NCBI GenBank assembly: GCA_963383645.1
Contig: OY726563.1
Location: forward strand, 40,785,831 to 40,849,830
Origin: Muscardinus avellanarius
Lineage: Eukaryota; Chordata; Mammalia; Rodentia; Gliridae
Reading direction: 5' to 3'
DNA length: 64,000 nucleotides
This document shows positions 31,243 through 42,774 of this stretch, piece by piece. A program made the position numbers and the translations under genes. Each line of letters begins with the position of its first letter. Position 1 is the stretch's first letter. The notes under the pieces were generated by a model. It was not told where the DNA came from, did no database searches, and saw nothing but the letters and a program-made list of their open reading frames with translations.

Positions 31243-31427
31243 GAACCCAGGGGCATTTGACCTCCAAGCTACATCCCCTGCCCTGTTTTTTTATTATTTA
31301 TTTTGAAACAGAGTCTCTTGAGTTGCGAAGGGCTTCACTAAGTAGCTGAGGCTGTCTGTGAACCACGATCCTCCTGTCTCAGCCTCCCAAATGCTGGGAT
31401 TACAAGCGTGCGCCACCACACTGGGCT

Positions 31428-31568
31428 CTATTCTTTATTTTTTGAAACAGGGTCTCACTGAGTTGCAAGGGGCCTCACTAAATACCCAAGGCTGTCCTCG
31501 AACCCCATCCTCTGGTCTCGGCCTCCCAAATGCTGCGATTCCAAGCGTGCACCACCACGCCTGGCCTT
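31428..31568 (-). mobile_element. SINE B1 half
   Basis: Minus left half without its own ID half, adjoining the ERV host SINE. Confidence 0.7.
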
Positions 31569-31647
31569 AAAGCAAATGACTTTGATGTGTGTATTTTACT
31601 GCTCTGTACCTCTCCTAGTTAAGAGAAATCAAATCGTTACTACTAGC

Positions 31648-31848
31648 CCGGCATTATGATTGTAATCCCAGCATTCGGGAGGCTGAGACAGGAGGATCGT
31701 GGTTCACAGATAGCCTCAGCTACTTAGTGAGGCCCTCGCTACTTAGTGAGACTCTGTTTCAAAATAAAGAATAAAAAGTAGGACCGGGGGTGTAGCTCGG
31801 AGGTAGAATGCCCCTGGGTTCTCTCCCCAGTACCACAATAAAATATAG
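31648..31848 (+). mobile_element. B1-dID SINE, subfamily A
   Basis: Complete copy. Confidence 0.85.
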
Positions 31849-32004
31849 TAGACTACTGTGCTTGTGTGAGGAGCTGAAACCACTGCAGAATCAGCCTGAA
31901 CAAGTCAATGAGCAAACAGGGAAGGACTAAGATCATTCCTGATCAGCAGAAAGCCTAGGAAGAAAACGGAGGGAAGAGCTCAAGATTGTTGGCATGGGCC
32001 AGAG

Positions 32005-32152
32005 ATCTACCTCTGGTCTACACTCAGACCTATTTTATATTTTATTTGGAAACAGGGTCTCTTAATCCAGCGCGGCTGGCTTCGAACCTACGCGATCCTT
32101 TTGTCTCTGCCTCCCAAGCGCGGGGTTTACTAGCGTGCGCCACCAGGCCAGG
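32005..32152 (-). mobile_element. SINE C, 3'-truncated
   Basis: Shows 'cttaatccagcgcggctgg', diagnostic for C; the ID half is mostly lost. Confidence 0.7.
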
Positions 32153-32273
32153 AAGGAATGGCGTTTAAGCAGAGAGAAGAGTGCGACAACCGAGCTTGCG
32201 GAGGCCCAGGGCATCCTTGCTAAGGGAGGAGCAGCGAGGTCCGTCATGGAGCGCCTCCTCCCTGCTCCTCCTA

Positions 32274-32286
32274 CCACTAGGTGGCA
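32274..32286 (+). promoter_or_regulatory. CTCF-like motif
   Basis: CCACTAGGTGGCA matches the CTCF core consensus, within a short non-repeat island at 32155-32380. Occupancy is inferred only. Confidence 0.45.
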
Positions 32287-32557
32287 TCTCTGGGCTAGGG
32301 CTAAAGGTTTTCTTGCTCTATTCAAGGGAGAGCAATTTTCTCCATTGACTTTCCCTCCTTTCCTCCTTCCTTCCTCCCTTCTTTTAGTGCTATGGATTTC
32401 ACCTAGGGGCATTCTACCTCCAAGCTATACCCCTAGCCTTATTTTATTTTACTTTTATTTTTTCTTGGTGCATTATATTCATATTGTAAGAGTACTGTCT
32501 GTGAGAAACAGCCCCCCCTTTTAATTGGTGAATTATAATCATACATTGTAAAAGTAC

Positions 32558-33138
32558 TGAGATGCAGGCTTCTGCTTAAAGGGTTAACGAAGCAACTCTG
32601 ACTCCTGAGAAGCAGCTTGTAATGCCAAGCTGGGAGGCAAGCAGACTTTAATCAGTCTTGCCAAAAGACCTTCAAGGGAAGCAGCCCCGGCCCTCCCTCT
32701 CGCTGAAGGTCCTTCCCGGCATAGACATCTCCCAGGAAACTTATTGGCACGATAAACTGCTTCTGTAGAACTGTTTGCTTATCCCATACCTGCTTTGTCA
32801 TTAGAAAATGTTGCCTGTGTCGCTCCCTTATCTGGGCTCACACCCGGTACAAAGGGAGGTAACATCCTAACATCCTGTCCCGAGCTCTCTTAACATGCTT
32901 TCCCAAGCTTTCTTGAATAGATATGAACCCCACGCGAATACCTCTTCTGTGACTATAAATGTAGAGCTTGAAATGTGGTCGGGGTCTTTTCTCTGAGGAC
33001 TGGCCTGTGTGTGCTGGTTAAGGAGATTAGACCCTGGCATGCCAGTTTCTGCGGCACTGCAATAAACCCTACCTGTGATTTATATCCTTTGGTGAGTTCT
33101 CCGTTATTTGGGGAGGGGGCGACTCTTGCATTCTAACA
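32558..33138 (+). mobile_element. Probable solo LTR
   Basis: Runs from tgagatgcagg to cattctaaca. TATA-like ctataaat near 32955 and AATAAA near 33061, followed by a GT-rich stretch. It lies among L1-tail-like sequence; no duplication is clear. Confidence 0.6.
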
Positions 33139-33149
33139 ATATTGGGGTA

Positions 33150-33420
33150 AAAATACTTGCCTATTTTATTTTTGAAAAAAATATCTTGCTAAGCCGCTGA
33201 GGGCCTCACTGAATTGCTGAAGTTGGCTTTGAACCTGTGACCCTCCTGTGTCAGTCTCCCAAATGCTGGAATTACTGGCTTGTGCCACCACACTCAGCTC
33301 CTTTTATTTTGTTGAGTCAGGCTTTCACTAGGTTAACAAGGCTGACCAATTTGCATTTGTCTTGTCTCAGCCTCTGGAGTAGATGGGACTACAGGCATGC
33401 ACCACTGCCCCAGGATCGCT
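33150..33420 (-). mobile_element. Two old B1-type left halves
   Basis: Minus copies at 33150-33300 and 33301-33420; the second lacks any dimer signature and resembles a B1 monomer. Confidence 0.6.
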
Positions 33421-33444
33421 TGCTTGCCTTAGAACTCAGGGGCT

Positions 33445-33655
33445 AAGCCAGGCGTGGTGGCGCACGCTTGAAATCCCCACGCTTGGGAGGCTGAGACAGG
33501 AGGATCGCGCAGGTTCGAAGCCAGCCTCAGCTACTGAGTGAGGCTCTCAGCAACTTAGTGAGACCCTGTTTGCAAATAAAATAGAAAATAGGTCTGGGAG
33601 CATAGCCTCTGGGTTCCACCCCCAGTACCACCACCACCAAAAAAAAAAAAAAAAA
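33445..33655 (+). mobile_element. B1-dID SINE, subfamily B
   Basis: Complete copy, slightly shortened in the ID half, long poly(A). Confidence 0.85.
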
Positions 33656-33839
33656 ACTCAGGGGCTACATGCCCAGCCTCTTTTATTCTATATTGTTGAA
33701 ACAGTCTCACTAGATTGCTGAGGCTGGCCTCAAACTGGCTGCGATCCTACTGTCTCAGCCTCCCAAGTAATGGGATTGCAAGCAAGCACCACCATATCTA
33801 GCACATTTTTTTTTTACAGTATTGGGGATGGTACTCAGG

Positions 33840-34265
33840 GGCGTTCTACTGTTTTATGCAGAGTTATCAAGAAATGAGAGACTCGAGAGCCCAAGGGAAT
33901 TGTGCCAGTTGAAGCCTTTATTAGTTGGCCAGAGGCGGAGCCCTCAGTCTAAAATCAGACCAGAGGGGCGCGATGACTGGCCGGGGTTGGGGGCTTATAA
34001 GGAATAAGCAAGCAGGTTTACAGAAGCGGAAACTTGCAAGTTAGTGAGTCTGGGGGGTCAGGTGCTGGGTTAGGCTCCACCCAAAGTCAGAGAGTGGAGG
34101 AGAGGGACACGGGAATTTCAGGTAAGTAGGAGACAAGCCATTAGCCTAGAGCAGGGGAGTGGTCCTCCAGCTCTAATTAGTTCCAGAGGTGCAAGATTAA
34201 ATTTTAGATTAGCCACTGGAAACAGGAGGCGCTTGAGTCAGGGGAGGCAAAATGGAGTCTCCTCT
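33840..34265 (-). mobile_element. Possible LTR fragment
   Basis: Non-SINE sequence with an inverted polyadenylation-like 'ctttattag' near 33916 and an inverted TATA-like 'cttataag' near 33994. Ends undefined. Confidence 0.35.
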
Positions 34266-34329
34266 ATTTCCACACTACTGAAATGGGGGTTTTCTTGCGA
34301 GAAAACCCTGGCGAGTTCTTGTCTACGGA

Positions 34330-35150
34330 GAGCGAAGAATGACACCCGCAGACCTCAGGAAGGGGAGTAAAAGGTTTATTGGAAGCAGCAGGGAATGGGG
34401 CAAGGGTGGCTGAACATCCCCAAAGGGTCTGGAACTTTGGGTCCAGCAGCTGCCTTCAGGGCAATACTTGAGAGTAGCCCAAGCCGAATTGCCTTCAGGT
34501 GCAGCCTGCTTTCTTCCAGAGTCTGCGTGGTCTGCCGTGAAGGGAATAGAGAAAAGTGGTCGAACACCCCTAAGGGCTGTCGGGTCTCTGTTGTCCAGTA
34601 GCTGCCTTCAGGTCACTACTCGAGTGTCGCCCGAGCCAAGTGCCGTCAATTACAAACTACCTTCTCCCAGAGTCCACGCGATCTGCCAGAAAAGAGGTAC
34701 AGGTCACCCCTAGGGGCCTGGCCAGCCTTGATGTCCAGCAGAGGCCTTCAGGTCACTACTCGAGAGTCGCCCGAGCCACGTGCCCTCAGATGCGCTCTGC
34801 CTTCTCTCAGGGCCAACACGACCTGCGAGAGAGAGAAGCTCCCCAAAAGGGGAGGGGTTCCCGAGCGGGAAAGTGACCCCTTTTGCCATCTGACTGGCCA
34901 ATGCCTGACCGCTTGCAAGTCCGTTTGTGGTTAGGGTGACTTTGAGATTCCAAGGAGAATTTGCATAGGACATTTGCAAGTTCTTTGAAGGGTCTCCTTT
35001 CAGGAATGCCAGACTTGCTGGGTGGGTTTGTTGATTAGGAAACTCCGGATGGCCTTGTGAAGCTTTTACCTTCTTATCTCCTGAGCCTTTGGAATTTCAG
35101 GCATTTGTTGCCCCTCAGGGAACTCAGGAAATTAGCTTTTTTCTACCAAG
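34330..35150 (-). mobile_element. LTR with ~150-bp tandem units, inverted copy
   Basis: Reverse of the element at 18660-19778: 'ggtttattgg' at 34374, then three units marked by 'ctgccttcagg' or 'aggccttcagg' near 34450, 34602 and 34742. Confidence 0.7.
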
Positions 35151-35181
35151 GCCTTTTCCCTATCTGCCTATTATTTATTTA

Positions 35182-35843
35182 TTTTTGGTGGTACTGGGGT
35201 TCCTGGAAACCCTTCTACCTCCGGGTTACACTCCCAGACATCTATTTTTTAAATATATTTTTATGAGCCGGGTGTGGTGGCGCACACTTGTAATCCCTGC
35301 GCTTGGGAGGCTGAGACAGGAGGATTGCATGGGTTCAAAGCCAGCCTCAGCTACTTAGTGAGGCTTTCAGCAACGTAGTGAGACCCTGTTTCCAAATAAA
35401 AAAAAATGTAAAAAAAAAAGGTCTGGGAGCTGGGCGTGGTGGCGCACGCTTGTAATCCCAGCATTCGGGAGGCTGAGACCAGAGGATCGCGGTTCGCAGA
35501 CGGCCTCAGCTACGTAGTGAGGCCCTCTGCAACTCAGTGAGACCCGGTTTCAAAATAAAGAATAAAAAATAGGGCAGGGGGTGTAGCTCGGAGGTAGAAT
35601 GCCCCCGAGTTCCATCCCCAGACCCGCAAAAAAAAAAAAAAAAGGTCTGGGAGTATAGCCTGGAGGTAGAAAGCCTCTGGGTTCCACCCCCAGTACCACC
35701 ACCAATATATATATATATATTTTTTTTTTTTTAATTTGGAAACAAGGTCTCTTAAGCCAGATAGGCTGACTTCGAACCTGCACAATCCATCTGTCTCTGC
35801 TTTCCAAGCGTGGGGATTACAAGCATGCGCCACCACGCACGGC
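35182..35843 (-). mobile_element. Three-layer SINE nest (C containing B containing A)
   Basis: Minus SINE C pieces at 35182-35264 and 35720-35843 flank a plus SINE B (35265-35425 and 35643-35705). This is itself interrupted by a complete plus SINE A at 35428-35640. The order of insertion is therefore C, then B, then A. Confidence 0.8.
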
Positions 35844-36081
35844 TTTATTCTTTATTTTGAAACAGGGTCTCTTTGAGTTGTGAAGGATCTCACTAGGTAG
35901 CTGAGGCTGTCCTTGGACTTTGATCCTCCTGTCCCAGCCTCTCCAATGCTGGGATTACAAGCCTGCGCCACCACGCCTGGCTCCCTGGCACATTATTTTT
36001 TTATTTAGATATTTGTTTAACATTTTAATTTCCCTAACAAATTTAGATATCTAGTTAGCTTTACTAATATACTTATCACTG

Positions 36082-36350
36082 CCCGGCATGGTGGCGCACG
36101 CTTGTAATACCCGCGCTTGAGAGGCGGAGGCAGGAGGATCACACAGGTTCGAAGCCAGCCGGGCTGGCTTAAGAGACCCTGTTTCCAAGTAAAAATATAA
36201 GAAAATAAGTCTGGGAGTGTAGTCCAGAAGTAGAAGGGCTTTTAGGAACCCCAGTACCACCAAAAAAAAAGAGACCCTGTTTCCAAAAATAAAATAGGTC
36301 TGGGAGTGTAGCCCGGAGGTAGAAGGGCTTCCAGGAACCACAGTATCACC
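36082..36350 (+). mobile_element. SINE C with duplicated tail
   Basis: C copy to about 36275, then a second 'gagaccctgtttcc' and C-type tail. Confidence 0.75.
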
Positions 36351-36419
36351 AAAAATAAAAATAAAAAATAAAGTTAAAAATATATATACTTATCACTTAT
36401 GCTTCTACCACCAAAAGAA

Positions 36420-36619
36420 AAGGTATGGTCCTAGTGCACACCTGTAATCCAGTAATTCCAGTACTTGGGAGGTTGAGACAGGATTGCACAGGTTTGAAGC
36501 CAACCTCAGCTACTTAGTGAAGCTCTCAGCAACTTAGTGAGACCCTGTTTCCAAATAAAAAATAGAAAAGAATGAAGGTGTAGCTCAGAGTTAGAATGCC
36601 CCTGCGTTCAATCTCTAGC

Positions 36620-36661
<42 letters not shown>
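36420..36661 (+). mobile_element. Diverged SINE ending in (CA)n
   Basis: Both halves, tail expanded to about 19 CA units at 36623-36660. Confidence 0.75.
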
Positions 36662-36663
<2 letters not shown>

Positions 36664-36809
36664 GGTATGGCCTTGACAATGACCTCTATCTATGCTATTT
36701 ATTACCTTGCCTCCCCTCAGCTAAGGATCACTGAGTTTGTTCTCTACAATCATAGACCACCCAGACACTTTGCTGCTTGAAGTAATATCACTAAGAATAA
36801 AATGCCTAG

Positions 36810-37033
36810 CTGGGCATGGTGGCACACGCTTGTAATCCCCATGCTTGGGAGGCTGAGAAAGGAGGATCGCACAGGTTCGAAGCCAGCCTCAGCTACTTAG
36901 TGAGGCTCTCAGCAACTTAGTGAGACCCTGTTTCCAAATAAAATAAAAAATAGGTCTGGGAGTTTAACCCGGGGTTAGAAAGCCTCTGGGTTCCACCCCT
37001 AGTACACCAAAAAAAAAAAAAAAAAAAAAAAAG
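36810..37033 (+). mobile_element. B1-dID SINE, subfamily B
   Basis: Complete copy with A23 tail. Confidence 0.88.
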
Positions 37034-37034
37034 A

Positions 37035-37575
37035 ATAAAATCCCTGACTCTTACTGGAGAGTCTAAATCACTTCCAAACAGAAAAGCAAGCCTCAATTTC
37101 CAACCCAGTTGCTCCAAATATAGGGTACCTATACACAACATCCGACATCTATCTTAATCGTTTCCAAGGTAACAACAGCACTCTGGGTTCACTTTGCAGT
37201 CCAGACTTGACGTTTACTTTACCCCTTGTCAAACAGCCCTGCTCTGCTTTGAGTTCCCCCATATGCTGTTTATTTAAATTTCTTCTAAACTCCATCATTG
37301 AGAATGCTGTAAGAATTCTCTTGTCTTTGTTTAGTGAGCTGCTTCATGGTTCCTCTGGTGTGTGGTCCAACAGATGAATGGATCTGTCAGATGACAAATT
37401 AATTCCTGATGGTTTTAGGCTGACTGGATTAGAACAACTCTTACATTCCAGATTGTTAAACTGAGGCACAAAAGGAATGGCTAGCCTGAGAGCTCCCAGC
37501 AAGTCCATATGCCAACTTAGACCAGATGTCCTCAAAATACTCTTGAGAACTCAGAAAGGTTTTCAGTAGGACACA
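37035..37575. other. Unique spacer, no gene recognised
   Basis: About 540 bp free of the window's repeat families; frames are short and show no known domain. Confidence 0.5.
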
Positions 37576-37579
37576 GAAG

Positions 37580-37627
<48 letters not shown>
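37580..37627. repeat. (TG)n microsatellite
   Basis: About 23 TG units. Confidence 0.95.
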
Positions 37628-37633
<6 letters not shown>

Positions 37634-37719
37634 ATTGAGCATAGGGGTACTACCACTGTGCTACACCTTAGCCCTATTTTATTTTATTGTTTTGTGGTAC
37701 TGGAGATTTTTTTATTTTT

Positions 37720-38050
37720 TTTTTGGTGGTACTAGCGGTGGAACCCAGGGGCATTCTACCTCCGAGCTATACCCCCAGCCCTACTTTATTCTTTTATTTT
37801 GAAACAGGGTCTCACTAAGTTGTGGAGGGCCTCACTAAGTAGCTGAGACTGGCTGCAAACCTGTGATCCTCCCGTCTCAGTCTCCCAAGTACTGGGATTA
37901 CAAGCATGGGTTACCACGCTTGGCTCCTATTTTATTTTACTTATATGAAACAGGATCTTGTTAAGTTGTTGAGGCTGGCCTTAAATCTGAGGTCCTCCAG
38001 TCTCAGTTCCCCCAGGCACTGGGATTACAGGCGTATGCCGCTGTGACCCA
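37720..38050 (-). mobile_element. SINE A followed by an old B1 half
   Basis: Complete minus A copy at 37720-37925 and a diverged half at 37926-38050. Confidence 0.75.
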
Positions 38051-38672
38051 CTAGGGTACAGAACTGTCTACTTCCAATAGGAAGATTCTTTGGAGGAGGA
38101 GATATTCGAACCTGGTTTTACAGGATGAATAGAAATTCTCAGCTCAAGGGCAGCGTGACTTTTTCCCCTTTTGCTCCAATGACATCTCCCAGAAGGGCAG
38201 CGACATCTTCTGATTCTACTTAGGAGGGGATAAGGGGCAGCAAACCGGTTGACGGGCAGAATCAGGGTCTTGTACTAAAGGCACATTTACAAAATAAGGG
38301 CAGCATCACTAAATGGATTTTACTTTATACAGTAATAAAATTAAGTTTTCTATTGCACTAGACTAAGGACACATAAAAATGATTATTGGTGCATTCATTT
38401 TAGCTGGGAATCAGGTTGGAATATACCATGAAGGAAAAAGAGGGAGACATCGGGGTTTTGCAACACTCGTGCGATATACCAGAGTGGGAAAAGGGGTGAC
38501 GATAATGCTAGTTTCTCTAGATTTTCTCTGCTTACGGGACTTGGCCTTGGGGTTTGAACGGCCCCATAATCTACTTTATCTCCCACTCTATCTACAGATT
38601 CCTCTCCTTTCTCGTCCTTTGGTATCTGCCAGGAGCCAGCTACAGGCGCCTTTGCGCCTTTCTGATAGACCC

Positions 38673-39017
38673 TCAGCGTCTCCGAACCGTATTACACAGA
38701 TCCGTAGAATACAGATTTAAAGATGCCTCTGCAGTAAGCGGATCTAGAAACTTCTCGAGGGCTGCTTCCCGCCGCCAGTGGACCCGCTTCACACCTGTGA
38801 GTTCAGGGGCATCCTCGTCCTGCCTACGGAATGGACACTCCTCCAACATGGCGTACCCCATAAGGGAGCGCACTCGGGCGCGGCCATATTCCCGACAAAG
38901 CTGCACCCAAGTCCCTAGAGCACCGACTCCGTAACCCCCTGTGGAGTCTGGGCTGAAAGAGGCGGCGGGGATGGTTTTGCGCATGCGCGCAGCCGCACCT
39001 CCGGTGTGCAGCCCCAA
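38673..39017 (-). other. Unassigned minus-strand open frame in CpG island
   Basis: An open frame of about 114 codons covers the island on the minus strand, with coding-like stretches such as REYGRARVRSLMGYAMLEEC, and a possible donor (ctcacag|GTGTGA) near 38798. I recognise no family. It could be a divergent first exon or a chance frame in CpG-rich DNA, which tends to lack stops. Confidence 0.25.
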
Positions 39018-39059
39018 ATCCCCAGCAGGGGAGGAGCTAAGGGAGGTGACCGGAAGCGG

Positions 39060-39145
39060 CTGCAGTTCCCAGCCCCGGGCTGAGAGTTGTCTAGCCGATC
39101 CTACTCAGTGCCAGAGGGATGCTGAGGTGACGGCGGCCGGGGAGG
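39060..39145 (+). other. ZNF81: Probable non-coding exon 1 of the ZNF81-like gene
   Basis: GC-rich sequence ends at a strong donor, ggccggggagg|GTGAGT, with GT at 39146-39147. KRAB zinc-finger genes usually begin with such an untranslated exon in a CpG island. The left limit (cap site) is a guess. Linkage to the exon at 49999 is inferred from strand and spacing. Confidence 0.5.
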
Positions 39146-39146
39146 G

Positions 39147-39715
39147 TGAGTGCTGGGGATCCTGCGTGCTCAGTGATAGAGTGAAGGAACTGCTTCGCTA
39201 ACTTGAGTCGGATGGTTCGCCCATTATTTTACAGGCTTTTCTCTTTTCTATTATCAAGTGAACTTTAAGACCAGCTGTTTTGGTGCATTATGTTTTATGT
39301 GTGTTTTTAAGAGTTAATCATTTGTCTGTTACTCGGGAGTTATTTAGAAGCGCGTTTCCGATTCCCCTCCAAACTTTAGCCTTTTTAAAGTGAATTTCTA
39401 ACCTTTGTTTTCTGTGTCAGAAAAATGTCTACGTGAAGCTCCTTGAAAGGTGAGACTTACGGCCTAGTCTGCGGTGCATTTTTTTTTTAGCAACGTTCTG
39501 GCTTTAACTCGAGAGTAATGTGCAATTATTTAGTTTTCAGTTGTGTCATACAAAATGTATCTTTTTTTTTGTTTGTTTGTTTGCTTTGCTTCCTCCATTA
39601 TTGAGAGTGGAGAGAGAAATTCTCCACTTTGACGGCAATCTGATTTGTTCATGTCCCTTTGCAGCTGACGGTGATCCATTGTGGGGTTAACTTGTGTTTA
39701 AAGTATGAGACTGGG
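39147..39715 (+). other. Intron 1 start, unique sequence
   Basis: Non-repeat T-rich sequence after the exon 1 donor; nothing else recognised. Confidence 0.5.
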
Positions 39716-40015
39716 CGGGCGTGGTGGGCCACACCTGTAATCCCAGTACTTGGGAGGCTGAGATAGGAGGATTGCAGGTTCCGGGACAGCCTCAGCAACG
39801 TAGTGAGACTTTCAGCAACCTAGGGAGACCCTGTTTCAGAACAAAAAATTAAAAGGGCTGGGAATATTACCTTGGAGGTAGAATGCCCCTGGGTTCAACC
39901 CACAGTGCCAAAATAAGTAAATAAAATGTATCTGGGAGTGTATCCCAGTGCTAGAGAACTTGCCCCAGGATCGATTCCCAGTGTGCAAAAAAAAAAAAAA
40001 AAAAGAAAGAAAGAA
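39716..40015 (+). mobile_element. Diverged dimeric SINE plus extra ID tail
   Basis: SINE at 39716-39918, then a second ID-like tail 'ctgggagtgtatcccagtgc' to poly(A) at 39987. Confidence 0.7.
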
Positions 40016-40054
40016 AAAAATAGTGGTATGACACTTAGGTCATCTATTTGCCAA

Positions 40055-40060
40055 TAGATG

Positions 40061-40091
<31 letters not shown>

Positions 40092-40375
40092 TTTTGCAGT
40101 ACTGGAGTTGGAACCCATGGACATTCTACCTCTGAGCTATACCCCCAGCCCTATTTTTTATTTTATTTTTGTGGTACTGGGATTGGAACCCAGGGACATT
40201 CTACCTCCGAGCTACACTCCCAGCTTTATTTTTTATTCTTTATTTTGAAATAGGGTCTCATTGAGTTGCAGAAGGTCTCACTAAGTAGTAGCTGAGGCTG
40301 TACTCAAACCGGGGTCCTCCAGTCTCAACCTCCCAAATGCTGAGATTACAAGTTTGTGCCACCACGCCCAGTTAG
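40055..40375 (-). mobile_element. (ATT)n and SINE A pieces
   Basis: (ATT)n at 40060-40090, a minus ID half at 40090-40155 and a complete minus A copy at 40165-40375. Confidence 0.75.
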
Positions 40376-40403
40376 CAAATACTTTAAAAATGGTATTAAA
40401 AGG

Positions 40404-40590
40404 CCGGGCATGGTGGCGCATGCTTGTAATTCCTGCGCTTGCAGGGCGGAGACTGGAGGATCAGGCAAGTCGAAGTCTGGTTTAAGAGACCCTGTTTCCA
40501 AATAAAAATATAAAATAGGTCTGGGAGTGCAGCTCGGAGGTAGACAACCAGTTAAGGGTTTCCAGGAACCCCAGTACCACCAAAAAGAAT
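40404..40590 (+). mobile_element. B1-dID SINE, subfamily C
   Basis: Plus copy with 'ggtttaagagaccc' and 'gggtttccaggaacccc'. Confidence 0.82.
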
Positions 40591-40654
40591 GGTATTAAAA
40601 TCTAAATTCGTGAGCAATATTGACCTACAGTTTTCTTTTTCTGAAACAAGGTCA

Positions 40655-40855
40655 GCCGGGTGTGGTGGTAGAGCATACCTGTAATCCCAATATTTGGGTG
40701 GCTGAGGCAGGAGTATTGCAGGTTCATGAACAGTCTCAGCAAGTAGGGAGACCCTCAACAAATTAGTGAGACCCTTATTTTAAAAAATAAGCATAGGGCT
40801 GGGGGTGTAGCTCGGAGGTAGAATGTCCCTGGCTGAATCCTCAGTACCACAAAAA
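40655..40855 (+). mobile_element. Diverged dimeric SINE
   Basis: Both halves; tail grades into GGAA/GAAA repeats to 40910, then a minus B1 half at 40920-41035. Confidence 0.7.
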
Positions 40856-41043
40856 GGAAGAAAGGAAGGAAAAGAGGGAGGGAAGAAAGAAGGGAGGGAG
40901 GAAGGAAGGAAGTCAGTCAGTCACACTAGGTTGCTGACAGACTCACCAAGTTGCTGAGGCTGGCCTTGAACCTGCCATACTCCTATCTCAACCTCAAAAG
41001 TACTGGGATTATAGGAGTGCACTACCACACCCAAATCAGTTTT

Positions 41044-41440
41044 CTTTTTTTCTTTTGTGCTGTCTTTGTTTGGATTTTGTATTAGGGTAATACTGTTCTT
41101 ACAGTATAAATTGGAGACTATTTTCTCTTTTTCTATTTTCTAGAAGAGATTGTGTAGAATCAGTGCTCATTTTTCTTTAGATGTTTAGTACATTTCTCCA
41201 GTGAAACCATCTGGGCCCAGAAATTTCTATTTGGAAGCTTTTACATTATGGTTTCAAGTTCTGTAGTAGTTTTATAATCATTCAGATTATCTATTTAATA
41301 TAGTTTCATATTATCCAACAGTGGGTGAGTTGTGGTAGTTTGTTTTATAAGAAACAAGGTTTGTTTTATAAGAAACTGTTTCATCCAAGTTTTTAAATTC
41401 ATGTGCATTCTTATTTATAGTATTCCCTTACTCTCTTTTT
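41044..41440 (-). mobile_element. L1 ORF2 fragment
   Basis: Antisense L1 reverse-transcriptase region: 'aaaccatctgggcccagaaat' on the plus strand corresponds to the conserved L1 segment. Probably one old L1 with the piece at 43620-43785, since split by later insertions. Confidence 0.65.
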
Positions 41441-41444
41441 TTTT

Positions 41445-41501
41445 TGTACAAGAGATTGAATTCAAGAACATTCTACCTCTGAGCTACACTTTCAATCCTA
41501 T

Positions 41502-41536
<35 letters not shown>

Positions 41537-42770
41537 TTTTACTTGTTTTGCAGTACTGGAGATTCAACCCAGGGACACTCTACCTCTGAGCTACGCCCCA
41601 GCCCTATTTTTTTTTTTTGAGCTAAACCTCCAGCTCTATTTTTTATTTATTTTTATTTTTTATTTTTTTTTTTGCAGAACCAGGGGCATTCTACCTCTGA
41701 ACTACACCTCCCAGCCCTGTTTTTTATTCACTAAATTGCAGAGGGCCTCACTAAGTAGCTGAGGCTGGCCACAAACCTGTGATTCCCCTGTCTCAGCCTC
41801 CCAAGTACAGGGGTTACAGGATTGTGTAACCAGTCCTGCTCTTTTATTCTTTATTTTGAAACATGGTCTCACTGAGTTGCAGAGGGCCTCACAAAGTAGC
41901 TGAGGGTCACTGCGAAAATGGGATCCTCCTGCCTCAACCTCCCAAGTACAGGGATTACAAGAGTGCATATGCCAGGCTCCAGCTCTACTTTTTTTTTTTT
42001 TTTTGCAGTACTCGGGATGGAACCCAGGGGCATTGTATCTCTGAGCTATACCTCCAGCCCTAGTTTTTAGTGTTTTTATTTTTTTTTACTATTATTTTTT
42101 TTGTGGTACTGGGGATCGAACCTAGGGCATTCTGCCTCCAAACTACACCCCAGCTCCATAATCATCTCCTCCTCCTCCTCCTCCTCCTCCTCCTCCTCCT
42201 CCTCCTCCTCCTCCTCCTCCTCCTCTTCTTCTTCTTCTTCTTCTTCTTCTTCTTCTTCTTCTTCTTCTTCTTCTTTTGGGGGTTACTGGGGATGGAATCC
42301 AGGGGCATTATACCTCTGAGCTACATCCCAGTCCTATTTTTAGTCTTTGCTTTTTGAAACAGGGTCTCACTGAATTGTGAAGGGCCTCCCTAAGTAGCTG
42401 AGGCTGTCTCTGCCTCCCAAAAGCTGGGATATCTTCAAACGGGATCTCACTAAGCTGTGAAGGGCCTCACTAAGTAGCTGAGTCTGTGAACCTGTGATCC
42501 TCCTGTCTCAGCTTCCCCAGTACTGAGATTACAAGTGTGTGCCAACACACCCCACTTTATTTCTTTTCAGTACTAGATATGGAACCCAAGGGCATTCTAC
42601 CTCCGAGCTACACCCCCAGCCCTAGTTTTTATTTCTTACTTTGAAACAGGGTCTCACTGAGTTGCAAAGGGACACACTAAGTAGCTGAGGCTGGCTGAGG
42701 ACTCTGATCCTCTGGTCTCAGCCTCCCAAATGCTGGGATTATAAGTGTGCACCACCATGCCCAGTCACTG
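41445..42770 (-). mobile_element. Dense minus SINE pile with (TATT)n and (CTC)n/(CTT)n
   Basis: ID and B1 halves at 41445-41500, 41545-41610, 41675-41835, 41840-41975, 42000-42065, 42100-42160, 42280-42420 and 42430-42555, and a near-complete A copy at 42570-42770. (TATT)n lies at 41495-41540. The trinucleotide tract is annotated separately. Confidence 0.7.
42165..42275. repeat. (CTC)n-(CTT)n trinucleotide tract
   Basis: About 20 CTC units pass directly into about 17 CTT units. Confidence 0.95.
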
Positions 42771-42774
42771 TTTT

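Larger units (their letters stand above)
27185..31427 (-). mobile_element. SINE A host of ERV copy 2
   Basis: Minus SINE tail at 27185-27205 ('ggggatggaacc') continues at 31243 ('gaacccaggggcatttgacc') and ends at 31427. Confidence 0.85.
38640..39200. promoter_or_regulatory. CpG island, probable ZNF81-like promoter
   Basis: SINE-free, CpG-rich block. It contains a perfect NRF1 site TGCGCATGCGC at 38978-38988, an ETS-type CCGGAAG at 39050-39056, and YY1-like 'caacatggcg' at 38843. It lies 11 kb before the ZNF81-like start-codon exon on the same strand. Confidence 0.75.

Noticed and set aside
34395..34934. Several overlapping 68-81-codon plus frames with repeated motifs
   Set aside because: They come from the ~150-bp tandem units of an LTR, also present inverted at 18660-19778; no coding constraint is apparent.
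42135..42330. Poly-serine or poly-leucine protein frame
   Set aside because: Encoded by the (CTC)n/(CTT)n tract in a SINE pile; not a gene.
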